A stretch of DNA of 64,000 nt from CAIYRG01 sp965247505 (GTDB taxonomy: Bacteria > Pseudomonadota > Alphaproteobacteria > Micropepsales > Micropepsaceae). Below are positions 17,349 to 25,388 of the stretch, one piece after another. Each line of letters starts with the position of its first letter. Within the stretch, counting starts at the first letter, position 1. Below the pieces are notes generated by a model. It saw only the letters and a list, made by a program, of their open reading frames with translations. It did no database searches and was not told the DNA's origin. The position numbers and the translations under genes are program-made. The stretch is taken from assembly GCA_965247505.1 (NCBI GenBank), contig OZ252020.1:4092001-4156000 (forward strand), given 5' to 3'.

Positions 17349-18218
17349 ATGCAGTTCAGTTTTATGCAATCGAAAAGACGGCAATTCATTTATGCGGGCA
17401 TTTTGTCGGTCCTGGGTGTCTGCATTGGGTTCTCCACACCGGCACTGCCTCAAGATGCTCCGTCCATTCCAGATTTCTATTCCGCCGATGTGGGGTGGAT
17501 TGGAATTGGAAATGAATTTGAGCCGCTGGCAAACGAACCCGGTCCGGTTCGCGCTCATCCCGATCATCCCTATGTCAGCAATGGCCGTGCGCAGCGGACG
17601 GGTGAAGACCCAAATTTTCGTGTCGCGGATTTGACCAATCCAATATTGCAGCCCTGGGTCGTTGAATCCTTGAGGGCACAAAATGAAGTGGCGCTATCGG
17701 GAGCCGCGACTTTTGATCAAAAAACGCGTTGTTGGCCGCCTGGCGTTCCGTCCTTCCATCTCAATCCGGTGTTACCGATTTATTTTTTGCAAACGCCGGA
17801 CGAAGTTTGGATGATGCTGGAGCCTAATCATGACGTCCGCCGCGTCGCGATGAACCAGCCGCATTCGGCTAATCCAGATCTGTCGTGGTTTGGAGAGTCT
17901 GTGGGGCACTATGAGGGCGACACGCTTGTCGTAGACACGATCGGTTTTAATGACATTACCGACATTGACAATTACCGCACGCGCCATTCGTCAAAACTAC
18001 ATATTGTCGAGCGCATTCGGATGATTGAAGACGGGTCTGTTCTAGAAATTGTGATTCAAATCGAAGACGAGGGGGCGTTTACGACGCCCTGGTCGGCCGT
18101 TCGACGCTTTCGTCGGGTCAATCAGCCCATTGTCGAAACGGTCTGTGCAGAAAATAATGAAACTTATTTCGGCTTCGATGTCATGCCGATCCCGCAGGAT
18201 GACACGCCGGATTTTTAG
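17349..18218 (+). CDS. Family A exported protein (full length)
   Basis: The protein has 289 residues with a signal peptide ending ALPQDA. The family A body has RVADLTNPILQPWVVESLRA, a CWPPGVPSFHLNPVLPIYFL region, VWMMLEPNHDVRRVAMNQPH, WFGESVGHYEGDTLVVDTIG near residue 190, then KLHIVERIRMIEDG, EGAFTTPWSAVRRFRR and ETVCAENNETYF. This is the complete form against which the truncated gene at 80-658 can be compared. ATG at 17349 follows AGGGACG. It is convergent with a DUF6152 gene 18 bp away. The pattern is widespread in uncharacterised exported proteins; no activity is known to me. Confidence 0.8.
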   Translation: MQFSFMQSKRRQFIYAGILSVLGVCIGFSTPALPQDAPSIPDFYSADVGWIGIGNEFEPLANEPGPVRAHPDHPYVSNGRAQRTGEDPNFRVADLTNPILQPWVVESLRAQNEVALSGAATFDQKTRCWPPGVPSFHLNPVLPIYFLQTPDEVWMMLEPNHDVRRVAMNQPHSANPDLSWFGESVGHYEGDTLVVDTIGFNDITDIDNYRTRHSSKLHIVERIRMIEDGSVLEIVIQIEDEGAFTTPWSAVRRFRRVNQPIVETVCAENNETYFGFDVMPIPQDDTPDF

Positions 18219-18236
18219 GTTGGACAAATAGTTGCG

Positions 18237-18653
18237 CTAGCGATCGATTACTTCGCTGCCGCGAATTGGATCGGGGCGCATCCCTCCGCTTGGGAGAATT
18301 GTTCCGTCCGGCATGTGGATCGAAACAATGGTGCCGCCGCGGGTCCCGTCTCTTAAGGGATGCATAATGATGGTGACCTCGTCGCCAGATTTGATCGAAT
18401 CCGCAGACCAGCCGACGCGGGTTAATTGTCCGGTGGAATTACTCTCGAAGACCCATTGGCTTGATGCGCCATCCTCGCCTTCTATCGTGACGTAAAGCCA
18501 TGTATGCGGATTGGTCCAGTCAAACTGTTCGACGACACCTCTCATTTCAATCTCGGTGTCGCCGTCATACATAGTTTGTGAATGATGGGCTGCGGCTTGT
18601 ATCGACGCCAGGGTGGCCAACCCGATCGCAACTCCAATGGTTCTGAACCGCAT
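18237..18653 (-). CDS. DUF6152-like exported protein
   Basis: The protein has 138 residues with a signal peptide ending QAAAHHSQTMYD. The conserved VVEQFDWTNPHTWLYVTIEG, QWVFESNSTGQLTRVGWSAD and VTIIMHPLRDGTRGGTIVSI segments are present, with a Pro/Gly/Arg-rich tail of about 20 residues. ATG at 18653 follows GGAGG at eight bases; a longer frame to 18716 lacks this. It is convergent with the family A gene at 17349, and IS256 copy 1 starts 107 bp upstream of its start codon without interrupting it. Confidence 0.86.
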   Translation of the reverse strand: MRFRTIGVAIGLATLASIQAAAHHSQTMYDGDTEIEMRGVVEQFDWTNPHTWLYVTIEGEDGASSQWVFESNSTGQLTRVGWSADSIKSGDEVTIIMHPLRDGTRGGTIVSIHMPDGTILPSGGMRPDPIRGSEVIDR

Positions 18654-18751
18654 TCGAATGCCTCCGTCGCCTTCGCGCATGAATGTAATAGAATTTTTCC
18701 AATAGGCCATGCCCAATAGGCAATTATGTTAGCCAGTATTGATGGGCAGGG

Positions 18752-20218
18752 CCCAAGGAGGCGATGTCGCTATCTCTGTTGAAATTCGTGGGGCAGGCGT
18801 CGCTGGTTGATGATGCTATGCTGCCTTCATGATGGTTTCAATGGCACTGTCGGCCTGAGCCTTTCTCAAGTGTTCCTGGAGAGCATTTCGGAGGATGGGC
18901 AGCTGGCGATAGGCCTTGAGGCGACGGAAGGTTTTCTGGGCCTCCAGCAGGCCGGCGGCGGTCCATCTGAGCGCCATCTCGGCGTGTCTCCAGCGTTTGA
19001 CGTTGCGGGTGACCTGGCGCACCGTGCCGAGCGCGTTCTCGACGATGTTGGTGCAGGCGAGCGAGCGCCGGAGTTCGTGCGGTAGGCCGAGGCGGATGAC
19101 GGTGAGGATCTCCTCCAGCCCCTCCAGGATGCTGCCCGAGACGCCCGGTTCCTCATGCTCCAGACGCCGGACCAGGTTGCGCAAGAGCCGCTCGGCCTTG
19201 TTTGCGTCGTCCTGGTCCCAGGCCTGACGGGGCGCCTTCTTGACGCTCGCGTGCAAATGTTGGGGCAGGCGCTCGATGATGTTACGGCCCTTGTGGACCT
19301 GGCAGCGCTGGATGGCGGCGGCCACACCGAAGGTGTTTCGGATCGCTTTGCTGAGTGCCTTCGCGCCATCGACGATGAACAGCCGCGGCAGTGTCGGATC
19401 GAGCCCCCTGGCGAGGAGATTGTCGATCAAGGCCTGGACGACGACCGTGTTCTCCGTCGCCCCCTCGACCACGGCCAGGACATGCTTGTCGCCGTTGCCA
19501 TCGACGCCGATCGCCGCCATCAGGACATGGTCGCCGACATGCAGACCGTCGATCTGGATGACTAGCAGGTCGAGTTCCGAGAGATCCGAGGCGAGCCAGG
19601 CCTTCATCTTCTTGCGTGACAGCGCCACAAAGCGCCGGGAAACGGCCGACTTCGAGGTGCCGGCGCCACGCGCTTTCGCCAGCTCGCCCTCGGGCAGACG
19701 GACCGCGCGGTGGTACTTGCGGGTCGACACGTTCAGCACCATCAGGTTGAGCGCCCACTCGAGCAGCAGGTTGGCATCGCGTAGCGCCTGCCAACTCTCC
19801 AAGCTCACCTCTTTGCCCGCCCGGTCACGAACCCGTGGCCGGGCCACCTTCACTTTGCCGCCGTGGTAGCCGATCTCGCTATGTGTCCTGCCCCAGCGAT
19901 AACCTCGACGGTCCCCATGGCGGCGATGTCGGGCCCCGCACACGGTCGTGGCGTCCTCCTCCATCATCTCGGCCAAGGCCTCGACCCCGGCCAGAAGACA
20001 AAACCGATCCACGCTGAGATGGACTGCGTCCATCGCGTCCGCCAGCGGCGGCATAGGAATCGAGGGGGCAAGGGCTTTCGGGCGGCTGGAACTACGGATA
20101 TTATTTCCCATGGTGTCGTTCTCCCTTTTGGGTTTGCAGCACCCGGAGCCTAACGGCTCCAGGAGAGCGACACCTACCTCAACTTCTCAACATTGACCGG
20201 GACATCCCCCCCCAAGGA
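18752..20218 (-). mobile_element. IS256-family element, copy 1, with 8-bp target duplication
   Basis: The element spans about 18760-20210 (1451 bp). Its ends are imperfect inverted repeats: left GATGTCGC then TGTTGAAA, and right, read inward, GATGTCCC then TGTTGAGA. Directly outside are two copies of CCCAAGGA, at 18752-18759 and 20211-20218, an 8-bp target duplication as expected for this family. It landed between the DUF6152 gene and the exported protein gene at 20264, disrupting no frame I can see. This is the only one of the copies in the window with intact flanking repeats. Confidence 0.9.
18816..20111 (-). CDS. IS256-family transposase (copy 1)
   Basis: The 431-residue DDE transposase has the IS256/MutA pattern. 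The first Asp is in LLVIQIDGLHVGDHVLMAAI near residue 205, the second in RLFIVDGAKALSKAIRNTFG near 265, and the Glu in CTNIVENALGTVRQVTRNVK near 370. IQRCQVHKGRNIIERLP, conserved in the family, lies between. An N-terminal CGARHRRHGDRRGYRWGRT segment is probably DNA binding. The frame is intact. It differs from the other copies at a few residues, for example Ala instead of Gly in LRDANLLLEW. Confidence 0.95.
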   Translation of the reverse strand: MGNNIRSSSRPKALAPSIPMPPLADAMDAVHLSVDRFCLLAGVEALAEMMEEDATTVCGARHRRHGDRRGYRWGRTHSEIGYHGGKVKVARPRVRDRAGKEVSLESWQALRDANLLLEWALNLMVLNVSTRKYHRAVRLPEGELAKARGAGTSKSAVSRRFVALSRKKMKAWLASDLSELDLLVIQIDGLHVGDHVLMAAIGVDGNGDKHVLAVVEGATENTVVVQALIDNLLARGLDPTLPRLFIVDGAKALSKAIRNTFGVAAAIQRCQVHKGRNIIERLPQHLHASVKKAPRQAWDQDDANKAERLLRNLVRRLEHEEPGVSGSILEGLEEILTVIRLGLPHELRRSLACTNIVENALGTVRQVTRNVKRWRHAEMALRWTAAGLLEAQKTFRRLKAYRQLPILRNALQEHLRKAQADSAIETIMKAA

Positions 20219-20263
20219 CTGCGGTAGGGTTAGAGCCGAGGGGCAGCCTGGAGGGAGAAAACT

Positions 20264-20995
20264 ATGCGTTTTTTGGCTTTGGTAGGGTTGCTGGCACTGA
20301 TTGGCGCCACGTCGGCATACGCCGCAGAAGACGACGCGCCGCTCCCGGAAATTCGTCACTTTGATATCGAGACAATCGAAATGCTCGGTCAGGCCATGTA
20401 TGCGCAGGACCAACTCGCCTGGGTGGCAACGGATGTGGTGATTGCAGAGCGCGGCGAAGCCGGCGCGCGCGCGGAAGGAATGCGCGGTTGGATTTCGGTA
20501 GAGGAAGGCGACCAAAACATTGTCCGCTTTGTTCGTCTGGGAGACGACGGCCCGGAAGCACTTTACGATGTGGTGTTTGTGGAAGGAGCCGAACCGCAGC
20601 TTTACTCGCCTGCTACGCCCGTTTTAACGGAAGAAGAATTGGCGCAATATAATGCCCGTAGATTGGCTCTCGAAAATGTGGATGTCCGTTGCTCGGAGCG
20701 GTACAACAATATCGCTTTAAGGGACCCGGAGTCGGGTAGTTGGCTGGCATGGGCGTTAGCGGCGACGACCGAGCCTGACGTCGTGATTACCAGCGGCCAT
20801 TATCGGTTCACTATTTCAGATCATGGCTTGACGATTGAACGATCCGATCGCTTGTTCCGAGACTGCCCGATTTTTGTGTCTAGTTTGAACGCGGAGGGCG
20901 AGGAGTCTGCGGCTACCGGCATTAACCAGGTCATTTCAACAACGCCATTGGAAACTCATGTTTTCACTAGCTTAAACTATCAGATGCCTCTTTGA
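20264..20995 (+). CDS. Hypothetical exported protein
   Basis: The protein has 243 residues with a clear signal peptide ending SAYAAED. The mature part is soluble and acidic, with HFDIETIEMLGQAMYAQDQL, a QNIVRFVRLGDDGPEALYDV strand region, LTEEELAQYNARRLALEN and a C-terminal half with two spaced cysteines (VRCSERYNN and FRDCPIFVS). I do not recognise the family. GGAGGGAG precedes the ATG. IS256 copy 1 ends 54 bp upstream, so the native promoter is probably displaced and transcription may come from the IS. The next ORF starts 8 bp after the stop. Confidence 0.7.
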   Translation: MRFLALVGLLALIGATSAYAAEDDAPLPEIRHFDIETIEMLGQAMYAQDQLAWVATDVVIAERGEAGARAEGMRGWISVEEGDQNIVRFVRLGDDGPEALYDVVFVEGAEPQLYSPATPVLTEEELAQYNARRLALENVDVRCSERYNNIALRDPESGSWLAWALAATTEPDVVITSGHYRFTISDHGLTIERSDRLFRDCPIFVSSLNAEGEESAATGINQVISTTPLETHVFTSLNYQMPL

Positions 20996-21002
20996 TGTCG
21001 GA

Positions 21003-21500
21003 ATGGATGATGGACTTGTGTGGAAAGCGGATCGAGGCATATTGAGTGCGGTTGAACAGGACGCGTCCGGCCTTGATGGGGCATCCGCGCGGGGGCTTGC
21101 TGGGTTACGCGAAGAGTGCAGTTATATTGTCGCCGATACCAGCGTGGAGCCGCTTGATGTTTTTTTAGTTGGCAACAATCAAGTGGAGATTATTAACGCA
21201 ACGGAAAAAATTGAATCCTATGCCGCGCCCGCTATGGAACGAGGTATCGTGGGGGCGATTGGTTGTACCCGCTACGATATCGTTCCTTCACCCAACGACT
21301 ACAAAGTAGTGCTGCCGGGATATCATCTGTTAATTATTGATGTGGGCACAGGCCAGCCAAAAAGAAGCGGAAGGCTAGAGTTAAAGGGCGGCAAGTTCAT
21401 ATTCGAAATTACCGATGGCGAGCCGCTGACAGACGCACTCCAAGCCCGGTTGGATGCGCGTCTCCAGACTTTTCAGGTAACTATCGAAGCCCGACCCTAA
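21003..21500 (+). CDS. Hypothetical protein
   Basis: This 165-residue ORF has no obvious signal peptide. It contains REECSYIVADTSVEPLDVFL, NQVEIINATEKIESYAAPAM, GAIGCTRYDIVPSPNDYKVV and a basic strand PKRSGRLELKGGKFIFEITD. The N-terminal 30 residues look poorly conserved, and the true start could be downstream. It begins 8 bp after the preceding gene without a clear ribosome site, so it could be a coupled gene or the detached 3' part of a larger one. Family unknown. Confidence 0.5.
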   Translation: MDDGLVWKADRGILSAVEQDASGLDGASARGLAGLREECSYIVADTSVEPLDVFLVGNNQVEIINATEKIESYAAPAMERGIVGAIGCTRYDIVPSPNDYKVVLPGYHLLIIDVGTGQPKRSGRLELKGGKFIFEITDGEPLTDALQARLDARLQTFQVTIEARP

Positions 21501-21594
21501 AAATCGCTGTCGCATCTCACAATAATCTGGTTCCTATGGACGGATGTAACCGTCACAAGTATCTTTTCCATCGGGATTTGTGCAGAAGGACGAT

Positions 21595-22431
21595 ATGGCG
21601 CGATTTGATCATGTATTTTTTGGAACGCTATTGGCTGGATTGCTTGTTGGAGTGCTCCCAGCCACGGCGCAGGTCTCGCGCCCTGAAGTTCAGGCGCCAC
21701 CGCCGACCGGCAGTGGGCCGGCGCCCGAAGAGTGGGGCGCGCTCGCCGAGCTTCCGGCTTGGACCGGTGTCTGGGTGAATGACTGGATAGATCAAAATCG
21801 CCAGAGAGATCTAAACGATGTGCCGTGGAACGAGGAGACGGCGGCTGAAGTCGAGCGCCAGATTGAATTTTCAAACCAGGGACGGCCGAGTGGCGCGCAC
21901 AATAATTGTATCCCATGGGGGATGCCTGGATTCATGATGCACACCCACAATGCGGTCGAATTTCTTTTCACGCCCGGGCGGATTACGATTCTGGGTGAAT
22001 TAGACGGCAATAATTTGCGGCGCATTTACACCGATGGTCGCCCGCACCCCGATCCTCTGGACATCGATCCGACCCTGCACGGTCATTCGATTGGCCATTG
22101 GGAAGACGACACATTGGTTGTCGATACCGTTTATATCAAGCCGCAAACTGAAATTGCCCTATCCGAAGGCGTAGGAGTCGCCAATGGCGGTAACATGCAC
22201 ATTGTTGAGCGGGTTCACTTGCTGAGCCCAAATATCTTGGCTTTCGACATGGAAATCGACGCGCCTCATATCTTGACGGAAACCTACAGGACGCGGCGGA
22301 TGTTCTTTCGCCGCGGTTGGGGACAGGAGTGGGACATTGTCGAGAGCATTTGCCTCGAAGGCAATTTCGTCGATCAGATAGATGAGGATGGTTATGCGAT
22401 CTTTGTTCCCGTCCATCCCGACGATCAATAG
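21595..22431 (+). CDS. Family A exported protein (divergent member)
   Basis: The protein has 278 residues with a signal peptide ending ATAQVS. Family A features are CIPWGMPGFMMHTHNAVEFL, RITILGELDGNNLRRIYTDG, LHGHSIGHWEDDTLVVDTVY near residue 165, and NMHIVERVHLLSPNILAFDM. The C-terminus has ETYRTRRMFFRRGWGQEWDI and a conserved VESICLEGN. It differs from the other members by His/Trp in HSIGHWEDD and an acidic tail. AAGGACG precedes ATG 21595. A DUF6152 gene starts 23 bp downstream on the same strand, so the two are probably one operon. Confidence 0.8.
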   Translation: MARFDHVFFGTLLAGLLVGVLPATAQVSRPEVQAPPPTGSGPAPEEWGALAELPAWTGVWVNDWIDQNRQRDLNDVPWNEETAAEVERQIEFSNQGRPSGAHNNCIPWGMPGFMMHTHNAVEFLFTPGRITILGELDGNNLRRIYTDGRPHPDPLDIDPTLHGHSIGHWEDDTLVVDTVYIKPQTEIALSEGVGVANGGNMHIVERVHLLSPNILAFDMEIDAPHILTETYRTRRMFFRRGWGQEWDIVESICLEGNFVDQIDEDGYAIFVPVHPDDQ

Positions 22432-22454
22432 ACTATCTAGCGGAGAGTTATAGG

Positions 22455-22859
22455 ATGCTTTTTCGTAAGCTAATTGCCGTTGCGCTCGCCGGAATCGTGT
22501 TGCTGTCCGGCAGTGCCGCCATGGCTCACCACTCATTTGCGATGTTTGACATCAACAATAAAATCACGATCATGGGCGTGGTACGCGAGCTTCAGTGGAC
22601 CAATCCGCATGTCTTGATTTGGGTATACATTGAGGAAGAAGGCGAAGCCGAGCCGGTTACTTGGGCGGTCGAGATGACCAGCGTCGGCAATTTGCGGCGC
22701 GAAGGTTGGAACAGAGAAACCTTGGAGCCCGGTGATAATGTTGAGATCCTTATCAACCCGCTTAGAAATGGTGGGCCGGGCGGTGGGTTTTACGCCATCA
22801 AGTTTCTTGATGAGGATCGGGAATTCTTGATGCCGCGTATCGCCGCACCGGACGAGTGA
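22455..22859 (+). CDS. DUF6152-like exported protein
   Basis: The protein has 134 residues with a signal peptide ending AAMAHHSFAMFD; the double His begins the mature chain. ITIMGVVRELQWTNPHVLIW, VTWAVEMTSVGNLRREGWNR and VEILINPLRNGGPGGGFYAI match the other three members in order and spacing. It follows the family A gene at 21595 by 23 bp and precedes the retropepsin-like gene by 26 bp, all on the plus strand, so a three-gene operon is likely. GGAGAG precedes the ATG. Confidence 0.88.
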   Translation: MLFRKLIAVALAGIVLLSGSAAMAHHSFAMFDINNKITIMGVVRELQWTNPHVLIWVYIEEEGEAEPVTWAVEMTSVGNLRREGWNRETLEPGDNVEILINPLRNGGPGGGFYAIKFLDEDREFLMPRIAAPDE

Positions 22860-22885
22860 CCTAAATTATTTGCCGAGGTGGGTTC

Positions 22886-23848
22886 ATGCATAGGCTCCTG
22901 AGATATGCATGTTTGTGGTTGGTCGCTCTAACGACGACACTCCTGGCAATCTCTCCCGCCAATGCGCAAAATAACTGTGCAGCGCCCATCGCCGATCTGA
23001 TGCTAACCTATGACGAGCGTGGCCTGCCCCTTGTTCCTGTCATTATTGACGATCACTCGGAAGTCATGCTGTTGGATATCGGCGGTGGTCTAAGCGCGCT
23101 TGAGATGGACTTAGTGCGCGAGCATGAGCTCCCACAGAATTATTCAGATATCGGAATGACAGTGTGGACGGGGGAAACATCCCATTTAGCAACTCAGACC
23201 AACTCGTTCACCCTAGGCGCAATTGAACGGCAAGATGTGGAGTTCATGATTTTGCCCGACTATGAGTACGAGTTAAGTGCGGGTGAGCCCGTCGGCATTT
23301 TGGCCCTTGATTTTTTTGCCGGGAACGATCTCGCCTTTGATTTTATGGCCGACGAATTTCGCGTGCTTCCATCCTATGCCTGTGCGGGTCTTCTGGAAGG
23401 GGACGACGACGAGAACAAGGCGGTCCTTCCGGCGCTCCAGTCGTCCGCCTATTATGTATCGGTTCCTGTGACTCTGGACGGCATTGAATTTGTCGGGCTT
23501 TTGGATACCGGAGCAGAAAATTCGGTGCTCAATACTGATCTTGCCGCTCAGCTATTCGGAATCGATATTTCAAACCCTGACGATCGCCTGACATTGGTGG
23601 ATAGTTTTGGCCGGTACCGGGTGTATGAGCGGCGCTTCGACGAGTTGCGTATTGGCGATATCGCGATAGCAGAGCCGAATTTTGAGCTTTTCCCAAATCT
23701 TTTGCGCAACCGCCGCTGGGAAACGCCCGATGGCGAAATCATTGGGCCTGCGCAGCTGATTGTTGGGATGGATATCCTAAATTTGTTTGACCTCTATCTT
23801 TCCCTCGAGGCCGAACGTGTGGTGTTTTCCAAGCGAAGCGCCCCCTAG
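22886..23848 (+). CDS. Exported retropepsin-like aspartic protease
   Basis: The protein has 320 residues with a signal peptide ending ANAQNN. It has two retropepsin-like lobes. In the first the catalytic loop is MLLDIGGGLSALEMD (Asp present, DTG changed to DIG). In the second it is FVGLLDTGAENSVLNTDLAA, a canonical DTGA-S loop near residue 212, and IVGMDILNLFDLYLSLEAER gives the usual late motif. Two lobes in one chain imply a pepsin-like pseudo-dimer. The substrate is unknown. It closes the probable operon with the family A and DUF6152 genes at 21595 and 22455. Confidence 0.84.
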   Translation: MHRLLRYACLWLVALTTTLLAISPANAQNNCAAPIADLMLTYDERGLPLVPVIIDDHSEVMLLDIGGGLSALEMDLVREHELPQNYSDIGMTVWTGETSHLATQTNSFTLGAIERQDVEFMILPDYEYELSAGEPVGILALDFFAGNDLAFDFMADEFRVLPSYACAGLLEGDDDENKAVLPALQSSAYYVSVPVTLDGIEFVGLLDTGAENSVLNTDLAAQLFGIDISNPDDRLTLVDSFGRYRVYERRFDELRIGDIAIAEPNFELFPNLLRNRRWETPDGEIIGPAQLIVGMDILNLFDLYLSLEAERVVFSKRSAP

Positions 23849-23994
23849 CGCTGCGCCCACCGCGTCAGTCAGAGTCTCCCTGCCATATTGATGCCTTTTT
23901 TCTGGCTTCGTGAAACCCTTGTTCGGCCCACAAAAGAAGACAATTCCCCTTTCTAATCCTAGGCACGCGAAATCGCCGAGAGAGGGATGCGATC

Positions 23995-24657
23995 ATGTTT
24001 AAATATATTTTCCTAGGCTTGCTTTTAGTTGCGGTGGCCGTGCCGTTGATTGCTAAAGCCAATGAGAAACCGCGTTTTTCCGATTCAACATTGGAACTTT
24101 GCCCAGAGGAATTTGCGCCCTATGAAGCCGAATGGACTGCGGAATGCCTCGTCAACGCAGTGCGGGCCTGGAATATCGGCGCGCTCATCGAACTTACCGC
24201 CGATGCAACGGCATTCGAGTGCAGGCGAAACCGGCCTTGCCATGAAAACTTTGTTTTCGGTCCTGAGCCCTGGGATGGGGCAAATTCTGAAAAGCGCTCC
24301 ATCTTTGATATGATCTCGGCAGCGCGGATAATTTCAGTTGATTATTTGCATGATGCCGACGGCAAAATTGAAGCGATCTTTTATCCGGGTTGGACCGACG
24401 AAGCGAACTATGAAAAGCCGGAGCTCACAAGCGCCAACTGGATGAACCAATTCTTTGTTTGTGCGATGGAGTTCGAGCCGAACCTCGGCGTTTGGCTCAT
24501 CGCGGATGGTTTTTGCCACTCCGAGATTGGAACGCCACCCATGCCACGCGAACCTGAGCACTATGTCGAGCCTTTGCCCGAGGCAAGGAGCGCCTTGTAT
24601 GCGCCAGGCGATGTTATCACGACTTCACTCCTGGTCTCCCGTGCCACTATGACGTGA
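23995..24657 (+). CDS. Hypothetical exported protein
   Basis: The protein has 220 residues with a short signal peptide (YIFLGLLLVAVAVPLIAKAN). The mature part has six spaced cysteines, in LELCPEEF, TAECLVNAV, FECRRNRPCHENF, FFVCAMEFE and DGFCHSE, which suggests disulfides in the periplasm. A DAFECRR-like and FDMISAARIISVDYLHDADG region may be the core. I do not recognise the family. A strong terminator follows 40 bp after the stop. Confidence 0.68.
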   Translation: MFKYIFLGLLLVAVAVPLIAKANEKPRFSDSTLELCPEEFAPYEAEWTAECLVNAVRAWNIGALIELTADATAFECRRNRPCHENFVFGPEPWDGANSEKRSIFDMISAARIISVDYLHDADGKIEAIFYPGWTDEANYEKPELTSANWMNQFFVCAMEFEPNLGVWLIADGFCHSEIGTPPMPREPEHYVEPLPEARSALYAPGDVITTSLLVSRATMT

Positions 24658-24698
24658 ACCAGAACGTCTAATGCAGTTATTCCGATTTTCTAGGTTAA

Positions 24699-24729
24699 GC
24701 GCCCATGGGTTTTCCCGTGGGCGCTCTTT
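24699..24729 (+). terminator. Intrinsic terminator after the gene ending at 24657
   Basis: GCGCCCATGGG, a four-base TTTT loop, then CCCGTGGGCGC make an eleven-pair stem with one T-G pair. It is followed by the T-rich TCTTTC. It would end the plus-strand transcript of the exported protein gene. Confidence 0.8.
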
Positions 24730-24815
24730 CTCGGGACAGAAGGACCCTCGCTCCCTCGCACTTGTAACGCGGCCGGAACAATTATTGCTGCTTTGGAGAT
24801 ATTCACACTGGCTGC

Positions 24816-25067
24816 TTAGAGATCCGGTTCGTCAATTGGGTCCAAAGTGCTCTGGTCACGGTTTTCTGGATCTTCTTGCGGCCCAAGCTCATTGTCGTCT
24901 TCGTCCCGTACCTCATCTTCTGTTCCACCGACGGTTGTATCGATATAAACGACATTTTCGTCAAGCACATTGTTCAAGCTGAAATTCTGCAAAAGAATCA
25001 CTAGGGCGAGCGCCGCCGCGCCCAGCAAGGCGACAACAATCAATCTAATGTCCCAATGGCGCGGCAT
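24816..25067 (-). CDS. Possible small membrane-anchored acidic protein
   Basis: This 83-residue ORF has one hydrophobic helix near the N-terminus (LIVVALLGAAALALVILLQN) preceded by a basic start. The tail is strongly acidic and Asp/Glu-rich (TEDEVRDEDDNELGPQEDPE), which would lie on the far side of the membrane. GGAG is present about 12 bases before the ATG, rather distant. No family is recognised; the topology resembles small single-span proteins. Confidence is moderate because the ORF is short. Confidence 0.5.
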   Translation of the reverse strand: MPRHWDIRLIVVALLGAAALALVILLQNFSLNNVLDENVVYIDTTVGGTEDEVRDEDDNELGPQEDPENRDQSTLDPIDEPDL

Positions 25068-25388
25068 GGCGTCATATAGCTCCGTGATTTGGTTCCAAGT
25101 CTTGGTGGTTTCTGCTTCTAGTGCTGGAATAGTCGCTTTGTTCGTCGATCATGCGGGCGCTTATGCTTATCGCATAGTCCATGATTCCACTATTCGCAAT
25201 GAGCAAGCAATTATTGCGTGATTGCGTCGATCCCCACTTGGCAGGCGACAGCGTCCTGCCCGCCGGTCGCGCCCGAACAACCAATCGCGCCAACAAGCTC
25301 CCCGTTTATTACGATCGGAATCCCGCCGGGTGAAGCTACGACATCAGAGTGAAGCGTCGCTACATAGGGGTGTCCGGTTTCCATCTGC

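Noticed and set aside
18866..19369. Second open frame (167 residues) on the minus strand inside the IS256 element, also in the other copies
   Set aside because: It is Arg/Ser/Pro-rich, has no ribosome site and lies wholly within the transposase; a GC-rich shadow frame.
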